NCBI GenBank assembly: GCA_016703425.1
Contig: JADJCA010000001.1
Coordinates: 930,001 to 994,000, forward strand
Direction of reading: 5' to 3'
Origin: Myxococcales bacterium
Lineage (GTDB): Bacteria > Myxococcota_A > Polyangia > Polyangiales > Polyangiaceae
Length of the DNA: 64,000 bases
The translations under genes were made by a program, and so were the position numbers. Position 1 is the stretch's first letter. Every line of letters starts with the position of its first letter. Under the pieces are notes generated by a model. The model searched no databases. It had not been told where the DNA came from and saw only the letters and a list, made by a program, of their open reading frames with translations. Positions 43,494 to 52,655 of the stretch are shown piece after piece.

Positions 43494-44117
43494 CTAGCGC
43501 GCCGCGGGGCCTTCCAGCAGCGTCACGAGCTTTAGTCTGCCGGCCTCGACGCGCACGACGAAGACGACCGTGTCGTCGAAGACCTTCTCGCCGCCGGCGC
43601 GCAAGGGAGGCATCGTGACGCGCACGAAGAGATCGACGTCGCGCATGGCGTCGAGGCGCTTCTTTCCGAGGGCCTCCAGCTCCGCTCTGGTGAAGCGCTC
43701 GATGTGGTCCAAGGTCGCGATGTCGGCCGGCGAGAGCTTCGTCGCGTCGACGCTGCGGTAGCGACTCGCGAGGCTATCGATGAGGGCGTCGCGGTTCCCG
43801 TAGGCGGCGCCGGCCTCAAGGCGCACGGCGCCTTCCGCGACGAGCGCTGCAAGGGCGCCGCGATCACGGCGCCGAAACGCGTCGAAGAAGCCAAAGACGA
43901 AGTCCCGCACCGCTTCGTCGGGCGCTGGCTCGGCGAGCGCAACCAAGGTCCCCGACAGCGCCACGGGCATGACCGGCGGCGGCGCCGTGGGCGTCTCGAG
44001 GACGACGCCATCGGGAACGCGAGCAAGTGGCGCCTTGTCCGCAACGACGGGCGGCGGCGTGGCACCACACCCCAACCCGAGCGCGCAAAACGTGGCGAGC
44101 GCTCGCGCGGCGATCAC
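43494..44117 (-). CDS. lipoprotein with SnoaL/NTF2-like domain
   Basis: 207 residues from GTG at 44117, overlapping the stop of the GATase-like gene (GTGA). Signal peptide with lipobox (LGLGC). After a Pro-rich linker, residues 75-200 have the helix-turn-strand pattern of an NTF2/SnoaL-like cone: VRDFVFGFFDAFRRRDRGALAALVAEGA, YGNRDALIDSLASRY, VFDDTVVFVVRVEAG. Such domains bind small hydrophobic ligands or act as binding modules; no catalytic residues stand out. It is translationally coupled to the upstream gene. Confidence 0.75.
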   Translation of the reverse strand: MIAARALATFCALGLGCGATPPPVVADKAPLARVPDGVVLETPTAPPPVMPVALSGTLVALAEPAPDEAVRDFVFGFFDAFRRRDRGALAALVAEGAVRLEAGAAYGNRDALIDSLASRYRSVDATKLSPADIATLDHIERFTRAELEALGKKRLDAMRDVDLFVRVTMPPLRAGGEKVFDDTVVFVVRVEAGRLKLVTLLEGPAAR

Positions 44118-44947
44118 AGCGGTTCGTGAACCGGCGAGGTGTCGCGGGCGAGCGTGACGAGGGACCGAGGCGGCAACGCACGGAAGCGAGCACCTTCGGG
44201 CGCACCGCCGTCGAAGTCGCTCGCGATGAGGACGAAATGCATGCTCGCGAGCTCGGGCGCGCGGCGGCGGAGGCCGATGTCGTCGCCGATGAGCATGTCG
44301 GCGTCGCCCTTGCCGGCGATCTCCAACGTGGCCATCGGCGCGCCCGCATGCATCGCCACCATGTGTTCGCCGTTCGTCATCAAGATGTTGAGCGCGACGT
44401 CTCCGCCACCGACCTCTGACATCATCGCGTCGAGCATGGCCTTCGTCGACCTTAGGGCGCTGCACACGGCGCGCGGGTCGACGGACGAATCGGCGAGCCT
44501 GCCGGCGTCGTGCAAGAAGGAGAGCACCACGTGAAACACGATCTCCGCGTCGGTCTCGCCGCGAATGTCTCCCCGCAGAAAGTCCGGGACGTTGAGCAAG
44601 AGCCGCTCCCGGAGCACGTCGAACGACGGCACCGTGCCGGTCTGCGCGAAGAGCCATTGGCGGTAGCGGAACGGGTGCGTGTTCTCGGTGCTCAGCGCGC
44701 CGACCGTCGCGTTGCGCACGTGGCCGAGGGCCACGTCAGTCCGCAGATCGCCGGCGTTCTGCGCGACATCGATGATCTCACGCTCGTCGATGGGGCGACG
44801 CCGCATGAGGACTTCGCCCCCTTGATAGAAGCCGATGCCCCAGCCCATAGGTCCTCGCGCCTTTACGCGGAGCGCCGGCGCTTCGTGCGCGAGAACTCGA
44901 CTGGCGAGATCCGCGCGATTGCCGATGAGACCGAAGAGACGTGCCAT
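44114..44947 (-). CDS. class II glutamine amidotransferase-fold protein without catalytic Cys
   Basis: 277 residues from ATG at 44947. The fold matches YafJ/class II glutamine amidotransferases: GPMGWGIGFYQGG, LGHVRNATVGALSTENTHPF, GDIRGETDAEIVFHVV. In active members residue 2 becomes the N-terminal Cys nucleophile; here the protein starts MARLFG, so residue 2 is Ala. There is no alternative Met-Cys start. It therefore cannot hydrolyse glutamine in the usual way, but the rest of the pocket (Arg and His-containing segments) is kept, suggesting ligand binding. It is coupled to a lipoprotein gene. Confidence 0.8.
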   Translation of the reverse strand: MARLFGLIGNRADLASRVLAHEAPALRVKARGPMGWGIGFYQGGEVLMRRRPIDEREIIDVAQNAGDLRTDVALGHVRNATVGALSTENTHPFRYRQWLFAQTGTVPSFDVLRERLLLNVPDFLRGDIRGETDAEIVFHVVLSFLHDAGRLADSSVDPRAVCSALRSTKAMLDAMMSEVGGGDVALNILMTNGEHMVAMHAGAPMATLEIAGKGDADMLIGDDIGLRRRAPELASMHFVLIASDFDGGAPEGARFRALPPRSLVTLARDTSPVHEPL

Positions 44948-45126
44948 GGGTTTCCTTCTGGCCCGGACAGCCGGACCGCCTCCTTCACCTTACGGACAAC
45001 GAAGGGGTAGGCGCTACTTCGGAGCGCGAAAAGGTGGGACAAGGAGCCGAGACGTCAATTTGGTCGTTGACGAGCCCCGGGAGCCGATTTCCTGCTGCCG
45101 CCTCCAGCCGCACGGGCCGCCGAAGC

Positions 45127-45279
45127 CTAGCCAAGGCCCGCGTCTTTCTTGGCACGTGCGATGATGGCCTCCGTGCGAACGCGAACGCGGCGCTCCAGCT
45201 CCCTCGCGAAGGCGCGCACAAGAGTGGGTGATGCGGCGGCGATCACCAGAACGACGGCCCAGAGGGGAACCTTGTCCAC
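45127..45279 (-). CDS. small single-helix membrane protein
   Basis: 50 residues from GTG at 45279, with GGAG 5 nt upstream. A membrane helix (VPLWAVVLVIAAASPTLV) is followed by a basic amphipathic tail with alternating Arg/Lys (RELERRVRVRTEAIIARAKKDAG in pieces). It is divergent from the outer-membrane protein gene. The size and position fit a small membrane subunit or anchor; no homology claim is made. Confidence 0.5.
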   Translation of the reverse strand: MDKVPLWAVVLVIAAASPTLVRAFARELERRVRVRTEAIIARAKKDAGLG

Positions 45280-45337
45280 GCCGCTCCTTGTGCCATAACG
45301 GTGCTTCGTTCGCACGGTCCTTGCGCTCGCCGCCGCG

Positions 45338-47497
45338 TTGCTCGCCATCGTGCTCGCCTGCCCCAAACTCGCCGCCGCAGAGGATGCGGCGGTCTCGCTC
45401 ACCTACCGCGTCGGCGCCGCGCTCGACCACGAGCAGCGCGTGGTGCGCTCGCGGGGCGTCATCGTCATGGACCACGTCGGGCGCGACGAGAGAGACGCAA
45501 TCCCTATCTGGCTCTACGGAGATCGACTCCAGAAGGCTCCGCCTTCGTTGACCGACGCCAGCTACGAGCGCCTGTTTCCTTACGGCGTCTCGCGCGGCGG
45601 CTACCGGCACGTTCGCCTTCACCTCGCCGGCTGCGACGCGATCACGCCGACCGACGAGCCGATCTCCTCCGTGCGCGGGCGAATCGTGCTGGTGCCCGTC
45701 TGCAAGACCGCCACGCGCCCGTACACCGTGGAGTTCGAGGCCGACCTCGCCCTGCCCCAGCGCTATGGCACCCTCGGTCACACGAGCGGCGCCACCATGC
45801 TCGCCGATCCGTTTTATCCGCTGGTCCTCGACCGGACGGCGGGGACGCCGCTCCGCGGGCGCCACGTGGTCGACTTCAGGACGAACCGCGGGCTCATCGC
45901 GTCGGCGGTGGGCGTCGCGTCGAACGGCGCGCTCTTAATCGACCAACCGGGCGTCTCGCACGCGCCGGTGACGATTCTCGACGGCGCGCACGTGCACGAG
46001 GAAGTCTTCGCCGGCGTGCGCGTCACGCTCGTCACCACGAGCCCCCCCAGCCGCGCCGAGCCGGAGCGGACGGCCGACGGGCTCGAGCTCCGCGACGTTT
46101 GGGAGGTCGACACCACGGGCTCCTTGCTCTCGCTTGTTCGCCGCGCCGTCGGGCTGCTGAGGCGCCTCGGCTTTACCGGTTCGGCGAGCGCGGCCGATCC
46201 AACGCGTACGATGGCGTCTCGACTCGTCTTGGTCGAAGGGCCCGAACGGGAGCGACTCGCGGCAGAGCTTCCGGGCATGGTCGTGACCTCGGACCGTGCC
46301 TTTCGTCTCTTGCCGCTGTCGCGTGTTCAGCGATTTCACGAGCTCGCGATCTTGCGCCGCATCTTCGCCGCGCTCGTCGCCGACCGCGTCGAGAGGTCGG
46401 AACCGCTCGCGGACCGCCACTGGGTGAGCGACCTCGACGCCATGTTGCTCGTCGACCTCCTCGTAGGCCTCGAAGAAGGCGGCCGCGACCGGGCCGAGGA
46501 TCTGCTCGGCTTCGCGAGCTTTCACCCGGCCGTGGATCAGTTGCTCTACGCGCCCAAGGTCGCCTTCAAGAGCGCCTACTTTCATGACATCGAGGAGCGC
46601 GACCCCGATCGCGACGGCGCCGACCGCGCCGCCAATAGCCGCCCCTTCGGCCACTTGATCCTCGAGAAGCTTCGCGACCGCGTGGGCCCTCGCCTCGGTG
46701 GAGCTCTCTCCGAACACCTGCTCCGCGGCACGCCGCTCAAGGCCTCGGTGGCCAAGGTTCACACGGAGAGCCTTGACGTGTTCTTTCGCACTTGGCTCGG
46801 CCCGACGCCGCGACTCGCGTACCGCATCGCGTCGGTCACGAGCGAACCGTCCGGTTCGCTCCTTCGACATAGGGTGCGCGTCGAGCGGCTCGGCGACACG
46901 AGCGTGGCCGAGCCCGTCGTCGTCGAGCTCAAAGACGCGGCTGGCGCTAAGGCTCGCCTCGTTTGGGATGGCCCGGGCAGCGAAGGCGTCGTCGATTGGT
47001 CCTCGCAAGCGCCGCTCGAAGACGCGACCGTCGACCCCGACGGTCGACTCATTCAAGCCCCCGAGCTGGCGCGCGACCACCCGCGCTTCGACGACGAGCT
47101 GCGCCACTCCTGGCGACCGCCCATCTTGAGCACCTTCGCGGTCTCGCTCTCCGTGACCGAGAAGCGCCCCGACGCGGCCATCGACTTCGTCCTCAAGCGC
47201 CGCTACGACGTGCGCCAGTGGTTCGGCGTGACGGCCGCGGCGGCGGCCCGCGGCGTCGCTGGACGGCTGCGGTACGCCCGCGGCATTGGCCCGATGCGTG
47301 ACCTCAACGCCACCCTCGGCGCCGTCGTCGTGGGCGTCTCCGCCTTGCGCTCCGACAACGGGTTCGGCGGGAGCAGCGCGGCCGTCACGGAGGTCGACGT
47401 CGGCGCGAGCGTGGTCTGGGACATGCGTCTCGATGGCGTAAGCCCGCAGCGCGGCTGGGGCGTCGGCGCGTCCATCTTTGGCGGCGCGGTCCGATAG
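45338..47497 (+). CDS. outer-membrane-type protein, main part, ending at an in-frame TAG
   Basis: 719 residues if the TTG at 45338 is used. An upstream in-frame TAA at 45296 leaves no ATG or GTG; FVRTVLALAAALLAIVLAC before it would make a better signal peptide, so the start is uncertain. After a signal-like N terminus come a soluble region (to about residue 500) and beta-strands of a likely barrel (QWFGVTAAAAARGVAGRLRYARG, TLGAVVVGVSALRS, VDVGASVVWDMRLDG). The frame stops at TAG 47495-47497, but the same frame stays open and codes strands of the same kind downstream, so the stop may be an error or a nonsense mutation. Confidence 0.6.
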   Translation: MLAIVLACPKLAAAEDAAVSLTYRVGAALDHEQRVVRSRGVIVMDHVGRDERDAIPIWLYGDRLQKAPPSLTDASYERLFPYGVSRGGYRHVRLHLAGCDAITPTDEPISSVRGRIVLVPVCKTATRPYTVEFEADLALPQRYGTLGHTSGATMLADPFYPLVLDRTAGTPLRGRHVVDFRTNRGLIASAVGVASNGALLIDQPGVSHAPVTILDGAHVHEEVFAGVRVTLVTTSPPSRAEPERTADGLELRDVWEVDTTGSLLSLVRRAVGLLRRLGFTGSASAADPTRTMASRLVLVEGPERERLAAELPGMVVTSDRAFRLLPLSRVQRFHELAILRRIFAALVADRVERSEPLADRHWVSDLDAMLLVDLLVGLEEGGRDRAEDLLGFASFHPAVDQLLYAPKVAFKSAYFHDIEERDPDRDGADRAANSRPFGHLILEKLRDRVGPRLGGALSEHLLRGTPLKASVAKVHTESLDVFFRTWLGPTPRLAYRIASVTSEPSGSLLRHRVRVERLGDTSVAEPVVVELKDAAGAKARLVWDGPGSEGVVDWSSQAPLEDATVDPDGRLIQAPELARDHPRFDDELRHSWRPPILSTFAVSLSVTEKRPDAAIDFVLKRRYDVRQWFGVTAAAAARGVAGRLRYARGIGPMRDLNATLGAVVVGVSALRSDNGFGGSSAAVTEVDVGASVVWDMRLDGVSPQRGWGVGASIFGGAVR

Positions 47498-48058
47498 GAT
47501 CGCTCCGGCGCTCGCGACGCGCCGACCGACGCGAGCGTTCACCCGAGCGCGACCTTGGCCGTCCGCGGCGAAGCGGTGCACGCGCTCCATCCAAAACACG
47601 TGCTCGCGGGCGCCGTTGGCGCCGGAGCGACCGTGTGCCCCGCGTTGGCGCAGCAGCTCCAAGCGCTGAGCCAGCGGCGCGTCCTCCGCGCCTACGCGGC
47701 CGACGAGCTCATTGGCTGCAGCACCGCCTACGCAATTCTCGAATACCGCCTCGGCCTGATCTCGGGCCTGTACTGGAACGCCGCCCACCTCGCGCGCTTC
47801 AAGGGGCTTCAACTCGTGCCCTTCGCCGCGGGGGGACTCCTCTCGTCGCGCAGCGACGCGCTCTTTGATCGCTTCTTCGGCGAGGTTGGTGGCGGCCTCC
47901 GCGCGCTGGTCGATTGGGGCGGGGTGCAGCCGGGACTGTTCGCCGTTGACGCCGGTTGGCCGCTCTCGCGTTGTTCCAACACTTACGTGGATTCGAGCGG
48001 CCTCTTGCAGCGCCGCCCGCCGTTCGGCTTGTACCTCTCCTTCGACCAGGCGTTCTGA
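47498..48058 (+). CDS. C-terminal barrel part of the preceding protein
   Basis: The frame of the preceding gene continues past its TAG for 186 residues and ends at TGA 48056-48058. The sequence shows beta-strands (LAVRGEAVHALHPKHVLAGAVGAGAT, YRLGLISGLYWNAAHLARF, GLQLVPFAAGGLL, PPFGLYLSFDQAF), and the final Phe fits the last strand signal of an outer-membrane barrel. Taken alone it lacks a start with a ribosome site (GTG/ATG-like codons exist near 47555). It is best read as the C-terminal part of the 45338 protein. Confidence 0.5.
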   Translation, partial: DRSGARDAPTDASVHPSATLAVRGEAVHALHPKHVLAGAVGAGATVCPALAQQLQALSQRRVLRAYAADELIGCSTAYAILEYRLGLISGLYWNAAHLARFKGLQLVPFAAGGLLSSRSDALFDRFFGEVGGGLRALVDWGGVQPGLFAVDAGWPLSRCSNTYVDSSGLLQRRPPFGLYLSFDQAF

Positions 48059-48235
48059 CGAGCAACTCGCGGACGTCTGCCTTCCGCTCCGATAGAAATA
48101 CGGTCAGCGGCGGCCGCCGAGGCAAGGCGCGACGCGGGGCTCAATGGAACCGCGCAGGTCCTTGATTCTTGGACTGAAGCGGTGTGGTTCGCTCCCGCCG
48201 TGGAACACCCATCGGCACCGTGGTATGAGGCCCGC

Positions 48236-49483
48236 GTGAGCGATCCCCTGAGCCGCGATCTCGCCTCTCTTCGCATCGAACGCGACGCGCCCGCCGCCGC
48301 CTCCGCCTCGGGCTCGAGCGGCTCGCGCAAAGCCATCGTCGTCGTCCTCGGACTCGCCGCCCTTGGCGCCGCCGCCTACTTCGGCGTCGAAGCGACGAAG
48401 GATCGCGTCTTCAAGCCCAGCATCGCCACGACGGAGGTCCTCCTGGTCTCTCCGGCGCAAGCCGAGATCACTGTCACGTCGTCGGGGTACGTCGTGCCGC
48501 AGACCACGTCGAAGATCGGCGTGAAGGTTCCGGGACGCGTGAAGTCCGTCGCCGTCAAAGAGGGCGACATCGTCAAGGCCGGTGACGTCGTCGCTGTGCT
48601 CGACGAAGAAGACCAAAAGAGCATCATCGCGACAGCCAACGCGCGCGTCGCGGCGGCACGCGCGCGGGTGCTCACCGCCAAGGCCAACGTGGCTGAGGTT
48701 GCGCAGCAAGCCACTCGCCAGAAGGCGCTCGTCGAGAGCGGCGCCGTCGGGCGCGCCACGTTCGAGGACCTCGAGGCGCGGCGCGTCGCGCTCGCCGAGG
48801 TCGTTCGCGCCGCTGAAGCCGAGGTGGCGGCGGCGCAAGCAGAGGTAGAGGCGCTCCGCGTCGGGCTCAAGGATCGCACGGTCACCGCGCCCATCGGCGG
48901 CACTGTCATCGGCAAACCCATCACCGTGGGCGAGACCGTCGGCGCGAGCTTCTCGCAGGGCGGCGTCACGCCGGTCGCCGAGATCGTCGACATGACGAGC
49001 CTGCTCGTCGAGACCGACGTCCCGGAGGCTCGCCTTCACCTCGTCAAGCTGGGAGCGCCCGGCGAGATCGTGCTCGACGCGTACCCGGCCAAGCGCTACC
49101 GCGGCGAGGTCGTCGAGCTGGGAAAGCGCATCAACCGCGCGAAAGCCACCGCCCTCGTGAAGGTGAAGTTCAAAGACACGCTCGAGGGCGTCCTGCCGGA
49201 GATGAGCGCGCGGGTGAGCCTCCTCCAAAAGGAGATCGACGCGGCGGCGCTGAAAGAGGCCCCCAAACGGGTCGTCAGCGCCGACGCCATCGCCGACCGG
49301 GGCGGCGGCAAAGCGCTCTTCGTCGTCGAGAGCGGCAAGCTGCGGCTCTTGCCTATCAAGGTCGGCGCACCCATGGGTCCGAACGTCGAGCTGCTCGACG
49401 GCCCAGCGCCGGGCACCCGTGTGGTCCAAAAGCCCGGGGCCACGCTCATCGACGGTCAGCGAATCAAGGAGGACGGCACGTGA
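48236..49483 (+). CDS. periplasmic adaptor (HlyD/MacA-type membrane-fusion protein)
   Basis: 415 residues from GTG at 48236 (GAGG about 6 nt upstream). One N-terminal membrane helix (AIVVVLGLAALGAAAYFG), then the lipoyl-like half-motifs (VKVPGRVKSVAVKEGDIVKAGDVVAVLD and VTAPIGGTVIGKPITVGETV), a helical hairpin of about 85 residues, and beta-barrel and C-terminal domains (VETDVPEARLHLVKLGAPGEI). It links the inner-membrane transporter encoded downstream to an outer-membrane channel. Its stop overlaps the ATPase start (GTGA). Confidence 0.92.
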   Translation: MSDPLSRDLASLRIERDAPAAASASGSSGSRKAIVVVLGLAALGAAAYFGVEATKDRVFKPSIATTEVLLVSPAQAEITVTSSGYVVPQTTSKIGVKVPGRVKSVAVKEGDIVKAGDVVAVLDEEDQKSIIATANARVAAARARVLTAKANVAEVAQQATRQKALVESGAVGRATFEDLEARRVALAEVVRAAEAEVAAAQAEVEALRVGLKDRTVTAPIGGTVIGKPITVGETVGASFSQGGVTPVAEIVDMTSLLVETDVPEARLHLVKLGAPGEIVLDAYPAKRYRGEVVELGKRINRAKATALVKVKFKDTLEGVLPEMSARVSLLQKEIDAAALKEAPKRVVSADAIADRGGGKALFVVESGKLRLLPIKVGAPMGPNVELLDGPAPGTRVVQKPGATLIDGQRIKEDGT

Positions 49484-50217
49484 CGGAAGCCACTCAAGCG
49501 ACGGAAGAGCCCAAGGGCACGCCCTACCGCCCCGAAAAAGGCGCGTCACCGGCGATCATCGAGCTTCGCGGCGTGCGCAAGGAGTTCAAACGCGGCTCCG
49601 AGCAGCTGGTGGTGCTAAATGGCCTCGACCTCGAGGTCCCCGAGGGCTCTTTCGAAGCGCTCATGGGCCCCTCCGGCTCCGGCAAGTCGACGCTCCTGAA
49701 CCTCATCGCTGGCCTGGACAAGCCGACGGGCGGCTCGGCTCGGGTCGCCGGACAGGAGCTCTCGAAGATGACCGACGGCGAGCTCGCGAAGTTCCGCGCG
49801 CGCCACATCGGATTCATCTTCCAGGCGTACAACCTCATCCCCGTGCTCACGGCTCTTGAGAACGTCGAGCTGCCGCTGCTGCTCACGTCGCTGCCGGCGG
49901 CGGAGCGCAAGAAGCGCTCGCAGACCGCGCTCCGCGTCGTCGGCCTCGAGGAGCGGATGTCGCACTACCCGCGGCAGCTCTCCGGCGGTCAGGAGCAGCG
50001 CGTGGCCGTGGCTCGGGCCATCGTGAACGACCCGACCATCATTGTCGCCGACGAGCCCACGGGCGATCTCGACCGCAAGGCCGCCGACGAAATCCTCGAT
50101 CTCTTGGGACGGCTGAACCAAGAGTTCAAAAAGACGATCCTCATGGTCACGCACGACCCGGCGGCCGCCGATCGCGCCACGGTCCTCCGGAAGCTCGACA
50201 AGGGCACGTTGGTCTAG
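49480..50217 (+). CDS. MacB/LolD-type ABC transporter ATPase
   Basis: 245 residues from GTG at 49480, overlapping the adaptor gene by 4 bp. Walker A GPSGSGKS, Q-loop IGFIFQAYNLIPVL, signature LSGGQEQRVAVARA, Walker B TIIVADEPTGDLD and switch His in LMVTHDPAAAD are all intact. It belongs to the LolD/MacB/FtsE group, which powers FtsX-like permeases by mechanotransmission. It pairs with the two permeases just downstream. It contrasts with the asymmetric ATPases of the MCE operon: a single, fully canonical ATPase serves here. Confidence 0.95.
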   Translation: MTEATQATEEPKGTPYRPEKGASPAIIELRGVRKEFKRGSEQLVVLNGLDLEVPEGSFEALMGPSGSGKSTLLNLIAGLDKPTGGSARVAGQELSKMTDGELAKFRARHIGFIFQAYNLIPVLTALENVELPLLLTSLPAAERKKRSQTALRVVGLEERMSHYPRQLSGGQEQRVAVARAIVNDPTIIVADEPTGDLDRKAADEILDLLGRLNQEFKKTILMVTHDPAAADRATVLRKLDKGTLV

Positions 50218-50221
50218 GGCC

Positions 50222-51388
50222 ATGAAGCTCTTCCTCATCAGCGCGCGCAACGTCCTGCGCAATCGCGGCCGTACGTTCTTGACGGTCCTCGGGGCCGCCG
50301 TCGCCATCCTCGCCTTCATCATGTTGCGCACGATCCTGTCCGCGTGGACCGTCGCCGCCGAATACGCGGCGAAGGACCGGATCGCGACGCGCCACAAGGT
50401 GACGTTCGTCATGCAGCTACCGAAGCGCTACATCGACACGATCCGCGAGACGCCCGGCGTCAAGAAGGCGACGTGGATGAACTGGTTCGGCGCGCGCGAT
50501 CCCAAGCGCCCCGACGACTTCTTCGCCAACATGGCCGTCGACCCGAAGACCTTTCTCGAGGTCTACGACGAGGTCGTTGTCGCCGACGCCGACAAGCAGC
50601 GCTGGTACGAAGATCGCCAGGGCGCGATCATTGGCGCCAACCTCGCCAAGAAGATGGGCCTCAAGGTCGGCGACAAGGTCACGCTCGAAGGGAGCATCTA
50701 TCCCGGCGACTGGACCTTCAATGTCTCCGGCATCTACACCGCCACGCGAAAGTCCTTCGACGACTCGCAGTTTCTCTTCCACTGGAACTACCTGAACGAC
50801 TCCCTCCCGGAACGGCGGCGCGACGAGATCGGCTGGGTCGTGAGTCGCGTCGACGACCCGGGTAAGGGTGCGAGCATCTCGCAGGCGATCGACAGCGTCT
50901 TCGACCAGCGTGACACGCAAACGACGACCATGAGCGAGCGCGCCATGAACCTCTCGTTCCTCGGGATGTTCTCCGCGATCTTGACGGCTCTCGACATCGT
51001 CTCGGTCATCATCCTGGCCATCATGATGATGATCCTAGGCAACACCATCGCCATGGGCGTGCGCGAGCGAACGCGCGAGTTTGCCGTGCTGCGCGCCATC
51101 GGCTTCACGCCCGGGCACGTGCGCACGTTCATCATCGGTGAGGCGGCCTTCTTTGGCGTCCTCTCGGGCGTCGTCGGCGTGCTCTTGGCGTACCCCATCG
51201 TGCAGCAAGGCATGGGACGCTGGCTCGAGGAGAACATGGGGGGCTTCTTCCCGTACTTCCGCATCGAGCCCATGACCGTCGCGCTGGCGCTCGGTCTCTC
51301 CGTCGCCCTCGGCATCGGCGCGTCGCTGCTACCGGCAGCGCGGGCCGCCAAGCTTCCCGTTACGGAAGCGCTGCGGAGGGTCGCATGA
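50222..51388 (+). CDS. FtsX-like/MacB-type permease 1
   Basis: 388 residues from ATG at 50222. One N-terminal helix (GRTFLTVLGAAVAILAFIML), a periplasmic MacB_PCD-like domain of about 200 residues, then the three-helix FtsX block with the family motif in GNTIAMGVRERTREFAVLRAIGF and a last helix reaching LPVTEALRRVA. It is a type VII ABC permease working with the preceding ATPase and adaptor to expel a lipid, lipoprotein or drug. The next gene overlaps it by 4 bp. Confidence 0.92.
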   Translation: MKLFLISARNVLRNRGRTFLTVLGAAVAILAFIMLRTILSAWTVAAEYAAKDRIATRHKVTFVMQLPKRYIDTIRETPGVKKATWMNWFGARDPKRPDDFFANMAVDPKTFLEVYDEVVVADADKQRWYEDRQGAIIGANLAKKMGLKVGDKVTLEGSIYPGDWTFNVSGIYTATRKSFDDSQFLFHWNYLNDSLPERRRDEIGWVVSRVDDPGKGASISQAIDSVFDQRDTQTTTMSERAMNLSFLGMFSAILTALDIVSVIILAIMMMILGNTIAMGVRERTREFAVLRAIGFTPGHVRTFIIGEAAFFGVLSGVVGVLLAYPIVQQGMGRWLEENMGGFFPYFRIEPMTVALALGLSVALGIGASLLPAARAAKLPVTEALRRVA

Positions 51389-52554
51389 TTCCCGTCAGCT
51401 ACAACCTCCGCAACCTCGCGGTGCGCAAGAGCACCACGGCGGCCGCCGCGCTGGGCCTCGCCCTGGTGGTCTTCGTCCTGTCGGCATCCATGATGCTCAA
51501 CCGCGGCATCCAAAAGACGCTCGGGCGCTCCGCCAGCCCCGACGTCGCGATCGTCCTTCGGAAAGGCTCCGATGCCGAGCTGTCGAGCGGCATCGAAGAC
51601 GCGAGCGCGTCCATTGTGACGGCCTCGAAGGAGATCAAGAAGACCGCGGAAGGTCTCCCGCTCTTCGTCAACGAAGTCGTCGCCGTTATCTTGCTCGAGA
51701 AACTTGGCACCGACGGCGGCCTCTCCAACGCACAGGTGCGCGGCGTCCCCGACGGGGTTCTGCGCTTTCGCCCGACGGTAAAAATCGTCGACGGACGCGC
51801 GGCGCAGCCCGGCAGCGACGAGGTCATCATCGGCAAGGCCATTCGAGGTCGCTTTCGTGGACTCGACATCGGCCAGACCTTCGAGCTGAAGAAGAACCGT
51901 CCCGTAAAGGTCGTGGGCGTGTTCTCCGACGAGGGGTCCTCGCACGAGTCTGAGGTCTGGTGCGATCTGCACCTCGTGCGGACGGCCTTTGGTCGGGAGG
52001 GGAGCGTGTCGTCGCTGCGCGTGCGCCTCGAGTCGGCGAGCGCCTTCGACACCTTCAAGGCCAGCATCGAGTCGAACCGTCAGCTCGGCCTCGTCGTCAC
52101 ACGCGAGACGGATTTCCTTGAGAAGCAGTCGGAGGGAACGCGCAACTTCATCACGGCGCTCGCAGTGATGATTACGCTCTTCATTTCCATCGGCGCGATG
52201 ATCGGCGCGACCATCACCATGCACGCGTCGGTCGCGCACCGGCAGCGGGAGATCGGCACCCTCCGCGCGCTCGGCTTCTCGAGGGGCACGATCCTCGCGT
52301 CGTTCCTCCTCGAGAGCACGTTCCTCGCGCTCTTGGGCGGCATCGCAGGCGCCACGGCATCGCTGGGCATGGCCTTCGTGAGGCCCTCGCTGATGAACTT
52401 CTCGAGTTGGTCGGAGATCGTCTTCAGCTTCGAGCCGACGCCAAAAATCCTCGGGACGGCGATCTTCGTGGGCGGCCTCATGGGCATCATCGGTGGGTTC
52501 ATGCCGGCGATCCGCGCGGCTCGCGTGAGCCCCATCGAGGCGATGCGGAACTGA
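51385..52554 (+). CDS. FtsX-like/MacB-type permease 2
   Basis: 389 residues from ATG at 51385, overlapping permease 1 (ATGA). The same layout: N-terminal helix (TAAAALGLALVVFVLSASMML), periplasmic domain, and FtsX block with MHASVAHRQREIGTLRALGFSRG and C-terminal AARVSPIEAMRN. It is divergent in sequence from permease 1, so the exporter membrane part should be a heterodimer like LolC/LolE. With the adaptor it makes a mixed MacA-LolCDE-like arrangement. It ends the operon. Confidence 0.92.
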   Translation: MIPVSYNLRNLAVRKSTTAAAALGLALVVFVLSASMMLNRGIQKTLGRSASPDVAIVLRKGSDAELSSGIEDASASIVTASKEIKKTAEGLPLFVNEVVAVILLEKLGTDGGLSNAQVRGVPDGVLRFRPTVKIVDGRAAQPGSDEVIIGKAIRGRFRGLDIGQTFELKKNRPVKVVGVFSDEGSSHESEVWCDLHLVRTAFGREGSVSSLRVRLESASAFDTFKASIESNRQLGLVVTRETDFLEKQSEGTRNFITALAVMITLFISIGAMIGATITMHASVAHRQREIGTLRALGFSRGTILASFLLESTFLALLGGIAGATASLGMAFVRPSLMNFSSWSEIVFSFEPTPKILGTAIFVGGLMGIIGGFMPAIRAARVSPIEAMRN

Positions 52555-52655
52555 GCGGCCGCCTTCGTCGGAGCGCTTTGGACCGGCTGCTTCAACACAA
52601 CGTGGATCGGCCGCGCGCTGACGCCGGACGGCGACGCGCGGCACGGCGGGATCCA

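Noticed and set aside
45935..47812. 625-residue minus-strand frame
   Set aside because: Antisense to the outer-membrane protein gene; composition is unlike a folded protein.
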